DNA of 64,000 bases from Xestospongia bergquistia (lineage: Eukaryota; Porifera; Demospongiae; Haplosclerida; Petrosiidae): assembly GCA_963965975.1 (NCBI GenBank), contig OZ014412.1, positions 9,901,849 through 9,965,848 of the forward strand. Direction: 5' to 3'. The notes below the pieces were generated by a model. The model was not told the origin of the DNA and did not search any database. It saw only the letters and a list, made by a program, of their open reading frames with translations. Made by a program: the position numbers and the translations under genes. This document shows, in pieces, positions 40,101-55,100 of the stretch (positions are counted from its first letter, which is position 1; every line of letters begins with the position of its first letter).

Positions 40101-43100
40101 TTACAATGAAGGTTACCGAGAAACTATAAGAAACAATGAGGGAAGAGTGATTGCAGAGAGAAACACAGCAAAAATGAGGTCCACATTGTTTGCTATTATG
40201 CAGGAAGAAGTTGGAAATTTTTGTAAGCAGTCTTTGTCATGGTTGTCTGATGTTCATAAACAGGTTTGCTTATAGCTTAAAATTACTTGCATTTTCTGTG
40301 CAAAATATATAATAATCAAAATGGTCCAAATTGCCACAACTATGTCAAGTCATTCATGATGCCATAATCTATTACAATATCCATTATCAAAACTTTATTT
40401 GTAAAGCAATTGTACAGTCACACTTATAGAGTCATTGAAACACCTCCAAAATTTATATTCCATAAAATTAATTACAGTGTATTTAGATACGCTTTTTCAT
40501 TTAGCTGATATATGACTTCAATAGTAGTGGAAGTACATTCAGATTTCTCTGCACTTATCCAGAACGTCTGCCACCAGATGAATTTTTAAAACTTCAAGCA
40601 ATTGGAATTGATATAGGAACACTCAAGTATGTTTAATTTTACTTGAAGAGATACCATTTTTTAATTTCAATATTTTAGAGAGCGACTGAGCACTCAACTA
40701 CTTCATGATTATCTTTCTGCTGCTCTTAATGTTGACAAGGATCAAGAAACCAAGGAAATTAAACTGATAAAAGAAAAGAAATTTGTTCTCACAAGAGATT
40801 TTGTTCAAAAAATGTTGAATATTCATGAGAGAAAAGAATGTGGTATTCCAGTGGTCATTGAAGGAGAGACTGGTGTTGGAAAGAGTTTTCTTCTTGAGTT
40901 ACTTGCTGATCTTTGGAATGAATCTTGGAACCAACAATTAAAAAAACAGAGGCAAAACGTTAAAGTAATAATTTTATTTTATATTTTCTTGGTGGAATCA
41001 TTGTTATCATAGGAATTTCTTCTTCAAAAAATTTCCCTCTTGAAGGCTCGAGATTCAACAACTAACAAATTGCTGAATACAACACTTTCTAAGTTACAAA
41101 CAGAAAATGAGAAAGTCTCTCTTAATGATTTACAACAAATTTTGAGACTACATGATCCCACGAAACCTTCTAAATGGTTGTTTGAAATATTTAGGGAAAA
41201 GATTGAAGTTGACTGTTATGATCCAGTGATATCAAGTTTAGTATTACCAAGTGATTCCACTTACAAAGGTGAATTTAGTGATTTATTGCAGCAAATGCAA
41301 CAAGTTTGTAGTATGGAGGTAATATCTATAATTTTTTATGTGAAGATTTCTATTCATACTACTTATTAGACGATGGCTGAAGTGTTAAATGGTATTCTCT
41401 ATGGATGCCTAAAGAGCACTTTCTATAAACTAAGTATTCATACTGGTAAGTTTGACTCTTCACGCTTGGGTAAACATAGCCATAGTCATCTCTTCCATTT
41501 CTAAACAAATTTATTAAAAATGGCATGTTGAACTAGGTGTCATTTTGTGATTTGTGTGGATTTTGTGTTATACTTTAGCCATGAAGCCTGAAGAAATCAG
41601 AATGTTTTTTCGTGATGTTAGTCAACATGCCAACTCTTTATTAACAAGATACAATAACTACTTAGAACACAGAAGGAGAGTAACCTTTAAAGAATATCAG
41701 AAACCTATTGTCACTGTAAGTAGACTTGTTTTCTACTCTAGAATTTTTTGTCTACTCTTTGTAAATTCACATAATTTTTGATAATACTTTCAGGTATTTT
41801 TGGATGAAATAAATACTTGTTCCTGTCCAGGATATTTAAAAGAAATCATTACTGATGGAGTCGCTGGCATAAGAGTAAGTTCTTAAATAATACTCTTTGT
41901 ATTTCTTTTATTGGTATGAAGTTAATAGTGTGGAAATACTCACTCACTTTGTCTAATGTTTGGACTAGCTCAATTATATAATGTTCTTTTATTACAATTT
42001 CATTTGCTAAGATAAATAGACAATAGCTGAAGCCATCTATCCATACATTTGGTTTGTGTGAAGTTTCTGAATAGCTATGGTGTGCATGGGCAACGTTTAT
42101 AGTACTTACTTTGTGTGTGTTTGTATGTGTCTGTCTCTCTGTCTGTCTATTCCAAAAGCAATATGATAAAGTTTATCACACAAAAATTACTGTCTGTACA
42201 TTATAGAATTTTCCACTTTTTCACCATAGGAATTTTCCTAAAATTGTTTTGTTTTCAAGTTTTGGCAATTTAAATTACCTCATTCTGATAAGATCTTGTC
42301 CATGCCTATTTGATGGATAGTTTTATAACTATTAATTGTCACACAAACATTTTCCTTATATGTGTTAGTTGATTTGGTTGAGAATTTTTTCTTATCTGCT
42401 TGCAAGTTTTGGCTTTGTGAAGTTCTTTCTTTTGACATTTGAAATGATTTATTTTCTGTTGCAACTGCAAATGACAAATCCTTAAAACCTGCTGACAAAA
42501 TTGTTTATTCTACATCCATTATGGCTAACCTATTGTCAATTGCCACAGTTGTGGTATAGTTTCACACATAACTTGCATATTTTCATAGATATTACAATAT
42601 TTTATCAGTTTGAAACAACCTTCATTATCTATTCATTTAGCAAGTTCTCATGCTGTTGCAATGATCATTGCCACAGCATAAGAACTTTTTGAATAAAATA
42701 TGAGGCTAACTAATGTTATGCTTGTTCTGTACTCTAGTGCTTTTCATGTTAATTGTGTCTGCAATCCCTAGCTCTATGACTACATATTAATTTACAAAAT
42801 GGTTCACATTTCACTAATTCAAATATGAATCTCTTAATTGTCTATTATAGGGACAAAAAATCTCTTCAAATATATTCATTGTTGCTGCTTGTAATCCTCA
42901 TCGAGGTAACAGTTTGGCCTCTATAGAAAAGAAATCTGATGAGAACTGGTTTAGAAGCTCATATTATGTCCAGTCACTTCCTCCAACTCTTGAACTTATT
43001 ATGTGGGACTATGGACAATTACAAGAGAGCCATGAAAAAGAGTATATAAGAGAAAAACTCATTCTCACTTATAATGAGTTGTCTACTCTTGAATACACTT

Positions 43101-46100
43101 TTCTTACTGAGCGGATAGCTAAAGCTCAAAAATTTATTAGAAATTGTGCCTACAAAACATTAGTCAATAATAAGGTAGCAGATGATAAAGCAAAGTTATG
43201 TTCCCAAAGCACTGTTAGTCAAAGAGATATTCAACGTGTCTTTACATTTTATGATTGGCTTCGAAAGTGGTTTAAACGAACAACCAAATATGACAGAGAT
43301 GACTTTAGTGTCAGTTGTCGTGCTATGTTTGTTGCCATGGCTTTAGTTTACTATTTTCGACTAAATGAGAAGTATCGAAAGAAATTTAAAGAAGAGATGA
43401 ATGAGCGTCGTCCAGTAGGTGAACAAGGCATTCCAGTCACATTTGAAGATGCTCTTGATGATGAATTTAAATGGGTATCTGAACATGTTGATCTTCCTGT
43501 TGGTATTGCTCCAACTGATGCCCTCAAAGAGAACATTTATGCTATAATTGTATGTACAATGACTCGCATTCCTCTAATTATTATTGGTCCACCTGGTTCT
43601 TCAAAAACACTTTCTTTTAAGATTGTGACATCAAATTTCCAAGGACAAGAGTCCAAGTGGAAGAAGGACATTGATATTCTGTTGAGGTTGGATCCTCATT
43701 TTTATCAATGTTCTCGTAAGTCTACATCAACAGAAATTGAAACTGTTTTTCAGAGAGCTGAAAATCGTCAGAAAACATTTGATGAAGGTAGTATTAGAAG
43801 TCAATCTGTTGTTCTTATGGATGAAGCTGGATTAGCAGAGGATTCTCATGAATCATTAAAAGTTCTCCATTATTACTTGGACAATCCAAAGGTCAGTGGA
43901 GTATTGTTTAATTTGCTATCCTAAATGTCTAATATTTGCTAAAATTACCATGATTATTGTATAAAAGCATAGATGTAGTTTCAGCCACTTGCTAATTTAT
44001 TATTAATTAGCAATACATTGGTCCTGTGTTTTGGGAAATGTGATCAATGAATCAATTTATAATAATACTGGTACTTATGTTTCCCTCTAGGTATCTTTTG
44101 TAGGGATAACCAATAAGTTTTTAGATGCTGCAAAGAGCAATCGAGCTGTTTGTGTGTTCAGAAGTGAAACATCTCATAATGATTTGGTGCAGCTTGCAAA
44201 ATATTCTTTGACACATGGACAAGCTCCTAAAGCAACTAGTATGATGGAAGAACATGTTATTGACGGTTTTGTAAAGGTGTATGAAAGAATGATGACAGAG
44301 CCTGAACTTAAAGATTTCTTTGGGTTGCGTGATTTTATTCACTTCTTTACTTATCTGAGTCAATTAAAATCTGAAACTTGCATTACATCACCTGAAACAA
44401 TTGTTCAATCTTTGGAACATAATTTCAATGGAAGTGCTTATTTTCAGGAGATATTGAGAGCTTTTCTTGAAGTGGTATGTCTAAACACAGTGAACTATTT
44501 TTTATACTATTAAGAATTAGAAATTGATAATGTTAGCTTCTTTTTCTTTTTATAGATTGGTTCAACCCCTGATCAAATGCAAAATCGTTCATTAGTTAAA
44601 ATTCTGCAATCAAGTTTTGTACAGAAACAAAAGGATCTCTCTGCAGAAAACTTAATTCGATATAAGTTAATTATTGACAGTAGTGAAGACCAATCATTGG
44701 TCCGACTTCTCTTTGCCTTTCATATACTGAATAGAGCTGAAACAAGAATCTTATCTTGTTCAAAACTTCCTGGAGATAGTGAATCACAAAAGGTAAACAA
44801 GACTATAGTGGAAAAATCATACCATAATTGTTTTTATATACTGACTCACAGTGAAACACTGTGACTTTCAAGAGAGATGAATGAAAATCACATCCTTTAA
44901 CCGTTGATGTGTATAGCAACCAATGAATTTAGCAGTGCAATGATGGTTATGATTAACAATGATGAAACCTTCTTGCTAGCTTACTCTTCTATCTTTCCAG
45001 CATTCTATAGTTATTAATCTTCCACTGACACTAATGCCAATTATGCAATGTTTGTTGCTTAACATTTTAAAATGAACAAACTCTGATAGTTGGCAAAACA
45101 ATAATAGGACTGCCTGGTGTGCTTTGCATGCTAGGTGGAAAAAGATATATGTATGCAGTACTTTAAATATTTTCATTTCTATAGCTCAGCACTACTGAAG
45201 CTATAATGCATTCTGTTGTACAAGGTCATACAGTACTCATTCATCAAGCTGATGAAATTCAAGAATATTTTTATGATCTTTTTAACCATCGATTTACCTG
45301 CATAAAGAACCAATCTAGTACATCATTTTATGCCAATGTGGCTGTTGGCCCTAACATTCGTCCCACCCGAGTTAACCCTCAGTTTAATTGTGTCATGATT
45401 ATAAGTAGTTCAGATCTACCTAAAATGGAGAAACCATTCTTAAACAGATTTGAGAAGTATGCCTTAAGTCATGAAGTCCTCTTTAGGGAAGTCTTGTCCT
45501 CCTGTCCAAGTAGTATTGAAAGTCTGCTTAAGTATGCCAAAAACAATGTGAGTTGACCCATTGTGAAATAATTTAATATGAACTTTTGTGCTATGCAAAA
45601 TACAATATTGTTTGTGTAATATTCAATAGTTTTTATACTTTATAGACAGTTAGTTGTGATTCTATTCTATAGATTGATGACTTTGTCAAATCATGCAGAG
45701 AATCTAGCTTCTATGGGTTTGTAAAGCACACAATTGATTCGCTCATGTTATCATTTTCAATATCTTTGTCATCTAATGACTACTTACTTACTATTGGCAA
45801 CAGAGATGAGAAACATGACACTGACTGTCACTGTACCACCAATGAAGGAATTTTTGTGAAATCCCTTGTGCAACACTTTTATGATTTCTTTGGGATGCAT
45901 GTAAAACTGGTAGGTTGATAACATTGTTAATGTGTTGGTGTATTAATAGCCAACAACAATTTTATAATGATGTCTTTTATAGTTATTTTTTAAACTATTT
46001 TGTTCATGTATTAGTGTATTAATATGAAGCATCATTTTATAATGAGTTCTATTACAGTCCCAATTTGAGCTATTTAACAGAAAGATACTTATTTTTGCTA

Positions 46101-49100
46101 GCAATTTTTAAGCACAGTCATGTCTGATTTACTATACGTTAATATGACAATCAATTTATTCGTATATTCTCACAGTCATGTTTGAAATTAGCTTTTGAAC
46201 TCAACTTATTGCATTTGTAAACGAAACTGTGTGGAAAAGTATCAGCAGGTTGAAATACAAAATTATAGCACTCCAATGCATACTTTTTTACTACTCACTC
46301 TATCTCTACTATCATAAACTTAAGAAGTATCTGTTTTCAGTATGAATGCTTAGCCATAAATGTGGTGTGGGTCATATAATGTTAGTATGTTTTGTTAAGT
46401 AGATGATAGATATTATTACTTTTACAGACTGCTTGTATACACATGACTATCATTTTGTAGGGTGAATGTTCCAAGTTTTCAAGTACAGTCCAGTACATAT
46501 TTAGTTCTGTTACAATTGATGATTCAGTGAAAAAATTTCTAAATACAGCCAAACTTTTTGATTTGACAGAATATGCAAAACAAGCCATGAAATTTATGAA
46601 AGAAAGTAGCATTGATTTTTTTATTGAACCAGTTTGTGCCACAATGGATGACCTTCCAATTGTTGTATTAAGAAAATTAGTTGTTGCATACCTTTGCAGA
46701 CAACTTATTCAACTAATGACTCCTGAAGCATTAGTTCTTCATAGTGAACATCTTCATGAATATTATATTCATTTTTATCTTCGACATCAACACCACTTTT
46801 CACTTGGACAGCTAATTCAAGAAGAAAATGATGCTCTGGGAAAATTGTAAGTTGGTTTATATTTTGTTTATATATACTTTTATGGAAATTCACTTCCTAT
46901 TTGCATTAACAACAATGCATACTTGTATTGATAGTAATTAAATCATACTTTATCAAGTAATATTCTGTGATTAAATCATATTATTACATTTGTTTGTAGA
47001 ACTAGTCCTCCAGATTTTATAATTAAAAAGTACCTCTGTTATACACGCACATCTTATGCCATACTTGAGATAATTCATCCACACTATTGCTGGCAATCGC
47101 AATTCAAAATAACAGAAGAGGAGCGTACTAAGATGAAAGAATTGTTTCTAATTGATACACAATTATTGTATACTTACGTTATTACCAGTGCCACTAGCCA
47201 ACAGAATATTAACCACATATTAAAACAGTTTTTTGACTCTGAGCAATCTGAAGTACTGGTGTTAGTTGCTGACATGAATGAACTGAGCAAAGACTGCATT
47301 AGTCATGTCCGACTATTAATAGAGGAGAAGGAAGCTCGATCTAAGATCAGAGCCAACAAGCTTATTTATGTTCTTCTACACTTTTCTTCCAACATGTTTT
47401 ATACCCATTGTTATCCATCAATATTCTTAAATGGTTGGCAACATATATACTTTGATACTATTGGTGAAGCTAAAGCAGATTCTCATATTAATATACAAAA
47501 GTGGCTAACATATTGTTTACTTCAACAAAAAGGAAGTAGTGTTGAGCACATCACCAGTCAGACAGAGCCATTCTTTGTCACTAAATCTATTATGGTTACA
47601 TGGCTACATAACTTACTACCAAATGTATCGATTAGTATTGGTATTCAAAAGACTAAGGACATAGATAAACTTTGTGGAAACAAGACAGTATGTGACTGTT
47701 GGTACCAGCTACTTTTTGGTTTCAATGATATGATCAGCGATGTGATAATAAAACGATTTTCTTATTTCTGGCAACAGGATACCACTAACAAGCTCTCACA
47801 ACAAGCTGCTAGGTATTCTATGAAATATCATTCTAGTCGTACATTATCCAACACCATCAAAACAACTGTTGAGTCTAGTTTTAAGGACATTGTACTGTAC
47901 CTACTCTCCATTATTAACCACACGATGGCAATACATACCATTCTTAAATGCAATGAAGATAGCACTAATTGTGTTGTAACTTTGTTCTGTCAATTACTCT
48001 CCATTCTGCCAATACCCAAATCAATGGAAGAAATCAAACTACAACTTCATGAGTTTAATCAACAACGCAAACATGGAGGGAGTGATATTTCATCACCAAG
48101 ATTCCCATTTTTTATTTCTGTTTTCCAGTCTATGGAAACAATTCTAAATAAAGCATTAAATCTTGTTATTAGTACAGTGTCAATAGATGATAACCAACAG
48201 AATAACAGGTCTGATCGTGTAAGGCTCCATGGGATTACTGATACTATAGCAAAAAATGAGACTGATGCAGTAATTAACAAAATGACAGAAATATTTAATG
48301 AGCCTATATTTGTAAGTATATTAAAAAGATTATCCATAGTTTTATTTTCCATTAAATGTCAGTCTTCTACAATGCACAAATGACATAGAAATAATAATTA
48401 TTATACATGTATATTATTTTTGTACATTTTTTAATTAACAATATATCTTTAATAGGAGGGAGATGATCACTATGCCAGTATTCGTTTGGCCATTCAGTTT
48501 ATGAAAAAACATCATATTATCTGGGATGCCTACTTTCAAGATACACTGTCCAAACAAATGGTGTCCAGAGATGTGGGGGTTTTCTCCACACATTTTTTGA
48601 CACAACAGTTAATGAATATTGAGTCAGGTAAGACAAATACTATAAGTAACTGAAACATCAGCAGAAGACTTATAACTGTATTGTAGTGCATGACTTATAA
48701 AAATTATTATTGATCAATTTTGCTTTTTTTAACCTAGCTCGTTAATTATTGTTTCAATTAACAGATGATATGTTTGTGAAGATGGCCCATTTACATTACC
48801 AACTAAGAGTATACTTGTTGGATTCCAATTCATTATCAATTCTAAGACTACTTGATGAATGTGCCTCAAGAATTACAACCTGTACTGTTCCTACAGATCT
48901 TAAACTCCAAGATGATACCACTCTTTTCTGTGTTGTCATTGACATGATTTATACCTCACTGCTTAGCATCTGTGTACCTGAGACACCTTCAAATTTATTT
49001 TCAGAAATAAAGAATCTGTTGTTTTTATATTATCGAATGGTATGTGTTGCAATTGGTAAACTGTGTTTTGTTGTAATCTTATTTATTTTTACAGATACAT

Positions 49101-52100
49101 TTAATCAAATTACCACTTCAATCACTTGAGAAAATTTCACTTTTTCAGAAGAATAAATTAAGTTTTATAGATATTTCATTTCATATCTATGAGTTGATGT
49201 CTACAGAAGAAAAAGGTGTCTTTCAGACATCATTTGAGGACTTTGTCTATAAACTTTCTAAAAATCTTAACAATGAACTTCTCTCAGTAAGTAAAAGTAA
49301 ATTAAGGCATAAGTATTTGAAGTCTAAGCATTTAAATTTTAGACATTGTTATTTATATAATATATATATAGATAGATAGATAGATATAGATATAATATTT
49401 TTTTATATCTTGATAAACTACTTCTTTATTTTAGGACACTCATCTCAAGGTCAACATACTTGTGAATACTGTTGCAGGTATTTCTTTCAATGATGGTGAC
49501 AGCCTACATCTTCTCTTGTCAAAAATATGTCCATCGGAGTTTCATTCCATTCTAGAGCACATCATACAACATTATGTACAATACTTGCACAATTTCATAT
49601 CCCATGAAGAAGCCAGGTGGATCCATCAAGTTATAAATCTGTCAATGTCCAGTCATAAGGGTGCAGTAGTGAGCTCTTTTGGTCAATTCATTGTCAAGTA
49701 TCATTTTCAATGTTTGTTAGTTGACAATGTTCAAACTACTACATTACCTACTATACTTAGTGAACAAACTCACCCAAATCCTTTACTACTTTTTAATGAC
49801 AAGGTGATTAAGTATAGCCACTCACATTATAGTTATTATATGACTTCTTTATTTTACAGATACGAATAGCATTGAATGAACTGATTGAGTCACTCCATGA
49901 AGCTAACAATGCAATATACAGTCCTACATTTCATCGAAACAGTTCTAAAATGCAAAAACAGTATCAACATGTAAGTAATATCATATTTTTCAGTCATTGG
50001 TGTCTTAATGTCATTAATTGCGTCTGGTCACTCTTTCATAGACTGTACTAAAAGAGCCAATATGTGATGCATATTTTGAACTCACTCTAAACAAACTTCA
50101 AGCAAGAGAACATAACTTATTAGAGCTAGTGTCTTTTTATAAAGCAGTAAGTTACTTATTTATTAATTTCTAGCTGATTTATGCCTATACTGCATGCACT
50201 TTAAAATAAAACTACAACCTATTAAAACTAAGTGACAGTATTGTCTGTATTTTTATTAGATTTGTGACTGTCAATACAAAATGAAAGTATTGCTCATTGA
50301 AAAAGAAGCTGTAATTCATGTTGCTATTACATCTCTTACAAAAAAACTTTTGCTTAATGAAGCAGAACGAGTGGAGGTACAATGTGAAATTAGAATGTCA
50401 TATGCAATTTATTTTTTTATAGTTGGCTGAAATTGATGTTGAACTGAACATAATTTTAAATGACAGCAATGCAGTTAGCAAACTAAACACCAGCATTAAT
50501 AGTAATGCAATAATTTTTGTTATGAGGTAAAACAAATAAATGTCTATTTCTTGATATTACTTTAATTTAAGGATACAACTATAGTCAATTTAAACCATGT
50601 CATATACAAGAACCTCTCTATTAAAAAGACATTGTTTGATTCCGAAGAATCTTCTTTTGTATAGAGATTTTGTTATAATCATTGCAAAATGTTGTAGTTA
50701 AATTTATGCCAATTTGAGAATAATACACACTTCTTACACAGAAGGATGTGAACATGAAAACGCAATAGGAAACTATCACAAAAATATTATGACAAATATA
50801 GCTCTAATTACTATCTTTATATACAGCAGTTGAAAAACTTAGAAATGCATTGCCAATAGGAGTAGGAAAATTTCAGGTCTTTTCACATTTCTCTTTCGAT
50901 TGTATTATTAACATGCTTTATTCTGTTTTCCATATTAGATTACTTCAAGCCTGTAAAAGTGAACAGATTGTACATACTATGATGGTAAATCAGTTCATAT
51001 CTCTTTTAAATGTTTTTGAATGTCTTCGTCCTGTCAATGCAACTATCACTCAGGAGGTAAATTCCTATGATTTTCTATGCATTAAAATTTATTGTGATTT
51101 CTTTTTAGATGAGAGAATTACCATCTAAACTTACTTCAAAGTTTCTACTGTTTTTAGATGACAATTTCCACGCTAGATATAGCATTTTTTATAAAGTTCA
51201 TCAATCAGTTGTAGAAATTATTCGTACGAGTGCTAATAAAGGAGTTGATACATTAATGGCAACTGCTCTCAAATGGTAAGTATATTGAATTTGTTATGAA
51301 CAACCAATGTACATTTGTTAGTGTATATAATTATAGTTTTTATCCAAAATTATTAACAATTATGTACACTGCACAGTTTAAATTACCAATTAAGGATATA
51401 TTATCTGTATATGCTTTATCATGGTAAAGATGACCACATTATTATCTTGTATTATTTTGACGATTATATTATGTGTGTATTATACACTAATGACCTCATA
51501 TTATTATATTGTTATCTTGTATTGTTTTGGCAGTTATGTCAAAAAACATAACAAGAATCCATTGGAAATGATGAAGTGGACCTTTAACATGTCAATGTTT
51601 ATCAGTATCTATTATAAAGTCTTTGTCAAGAAAGATAAGGTTTGTGAATTATATTAACATCTAATGTTGTAATATAATGTACATATTTTATGAAACATAC
51701 TGTACTTTGTTGCAAACTACTTCAATCTACTTTTGTTTTGTTATCATCCATTTTTAGCAAAGGGGATCAAGTGTGATTTCTGATGTTTTGTCAATAATGG
51801 TATCTCAATATGTCAGTGCAAGATATTTAAGATATCTACAATGGCTTGCTGCTCCCCATGCATTTAAAGTTCCAAATGCTTCAATTGAAAAATTAAGACA
51901 TTTCTTTGTTAGAGGTAGGGATATGATTATGTACTAGAATATCAAACTGAAATTGTAGTCTAATTTAAGCAAAGTTTTAGAGGAGTAAAACTATTCCTAT
52001 TTTCTTTAGATGAGCATAATAGAACACTTGTTCATTGTCTATTGGAATTGGTTGCTGTTGTGTTAGGTAGTCCTGAACACTCATCTCATCTGTGGACACA

Positions 52101-55100
52101 TCTTATTATGCCTGATAAGATAAATATGAGTTTTGTTCCTGGATCTTTAGTAAGTGTTGATGTTTTCACTAGCACTCTTAGTATTTGTAGTAAAATATAT
52201 CAATGAATTAAAGGATTGTTTTTGGCTAAATCCTTGCAAACATTTTACTTAATTAGAATAAGGTTATAAAAAATTATGTTATTTTTTAAAATGATAACAG
52301 TGTCATATATTTTAATGTATCCGTGCACCTTCCATTTATTATAAATTACATACAAACAAATAAAGGATCATTGTTCATATTGTAAACTATTCTGCAGATT
52401 TTGACGAGTTTTGTTCCTGATAGTCCTCAGCAATATAAACAGATAATGAGTATAAGTAATAACCATCTTTACTACACATCACGTCATGGTTTAAATTGGC
52501 AGTCTCTTCTACTTAATCAATGGATGAGTTATGGAATGCTTTGTGCATGCATAGTGATTAATCCAGAAATTATAAAGAAAATGTCTTTTCTTCATAATAC
52601 CTCCAACATTGATTATTGTTTGTCTAAAGTCACTATGTTGTGGGATAAACTTCAATTTGACTGTAACCTTACAAGGGAAGATAGAGACTCCTTAGTATTT
52701 TTATGTATACAAAACTTTTATGAAGTAAGCCTAATGGGATCTAATATTGTGATTAAATTGTCATGTTAAGGTTTTGTCTAAAAATGCATTGGAGGAAAGT
52801 TGGTCAAAACTTTCAAGAGAAGAGCGTTTATCTGATCAATCTGAGCAACCACATTTTTTGACTGATGAATCTGATATCATTGAGAAACAACATGACAAGC
52901 AACAAGAGTACTCTGAGGAACAGAAATCATGTGCTCTTTGTGAATATGAGAGAATCCTACATACTGATGTATTTCTAACTGCATGGAAATTATTGAAGGT
53001 AAAAAGCATTTAAAAATTGGTGGGTTAATTTATGCTATGATTAATAATTATAATTGTACTACATTGAATTAAAAAATAATATGAGCAGGAATCATAACTA
53101 ATTTAAATCAGAATGTGCTCATAATAGTTACCTTATAGAGTGTTTAGTTTAAGTTTGTTCTAGTAGTAAAATTATTACTACACCAGATTAAGTATTGAAT
53201 TATTACATAAACCCAATTACATTTAGCTTGTAGACAAACAAAGAGTGGTAATCTATTATTTCAATTTAACAGATGATTTCTCATACTTTTTTAGTCACAA
53301 AAGAAGTTTGAGAACTTGGGAAATACACTGAGTGAACATATGAGGTAAGAAATTTTTGTAACACTCTTTTTCTTGGACTGTAACAATCATTCTATGTCTG
53401 ATAGGGAATTATGTAATACAGTTCCTCACTTGAACATACAGAGCAGAACACCTCTGACATCATTTCTGCTCACTATTCTTTCCTCAACTAATCTTCACAA
53501 CAAAGAGTGTCATCTCTTTGTACTCTATCAATTTGTCCTAAGAAGACCAGTATTGAATATTGGAGCAGAAATACTGCCAGTTTTAATAGAGTTTTATAAC
53601 TGGATCCATACCCATTTAGCTCATAAAGTGACTGTTGAAATTGCCAAGCAAACAACTACCAAATGTATTCTCGTATCAGTTCTCAGACAGTTCTTTCCTG
53701 ATCAACATCAAGAGAGACTAGACCAACTATGTCATATCATAGGTTAGTTCTAAAATATCTTCCTTTAATTTTGAATGTTTGCCCTTTCTATTGAATAGAG
53801 CAATTCAAAGTTATGAGAGGTCTTGTTTTTAATTACACTGTACCTGTCATTGATGACAATACAATTTTCTATGACTTATTGTTCACTAAAGATGGACAAA
53901 ATATTCTCTTTAATGTGATCACTAATATTGTAAGTTAAGGAAAAGAGTAATCTCTCATGCTCTAAATAATAATACCTTTTCTAGGTTGAAATGTACCATA
54001 AATTTCTTATGGATGTCCGTGAACATTGTTCAGCAAGACAACATCTAATGGAGTATTTTAGTAGTTGTGATATTAAGATACCTCTCTCTGAGATTACAAA
54101 GCAGACCTGTGCCTTTGGCACTGCCAAAAGGTATGAAAGTAAGCTAACAGGAATATACTTTCTATTAGGTTATTTTATTGTATTCTATTCTTTTGTTATG
54201 TGTATTCTTTGCTAAAATAGAAAATATTTTAATATTAACACTTCAGATATGATAGTGTGGATGATATTAGTGCTATTGTGATGAAGTATCACTCTATTAA
54301 TGAAAGTGCTAAGAAATGGACCAATACAATACATGATCAGACAATACTGGATGATTGTGTTCCTGAGGTATGAAGATCAATGAAATCTATTATTATAAAG
54401 TTATTTTATATTTGTTTAGACTTTTTATTTAGATGGAATACAAGATACAATCATTCAAAGTTATATAGCACATAAACAATTCATTGAAAGAGAAAGGTTT
54501 TGGAAAGAATTTGTATTTAATCAGTTTTCTCCTTGTTATCAAGTTCCACAGAATTTGTAAGTAAACTAATTTACTATAGTATATAGATGTGATTTATGTT
54601 CATTCGTCTGTTTCTACTCTTTAAGACTTTACACATCTACATATGGATATGATGAGACTGTTGAACAACTTAAAGAATATCCAGATCTTATAGTGAGTAG
54701 TTCATTATCTATTGTGTTATCTCCCTATCCTAGTTGAACCCTTTAAAATTGTTATTTATTCTATTAGGAGGAAAGTATTACTAATCTTGGATTTGATGAG
54801 CTAACATTCACTTTTCACTCATTAAATTATGACAGTCTTGTGTGTGTCTGTGGTGGACTTTGTGTCATCTTGAAAATGTTACTTCAGGTAAGAAGTTAGT
54901 ATTACAATATAAAATAATGCATATGATAAACTTTAGACTTATTACATTGCTTTTAATTGTACGGATTATTAGAGACATACAAATCCTTACCTGCCAACCT
55001 TTACTCAGCAATTCTTTTTGCTTGATTGATAAAAGTAAAGCAGCTATATTTTGATTCATTTTGTTTGCTGGTGATATATAGCATATTTGTTATAAAACTT

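Noticed and set aside
42280-42498. Minus-strand 72-codon frame in the intron of copy B
   Set aside because: It is intronic, has no counterpart in the copy A intron and no recognisable domain.
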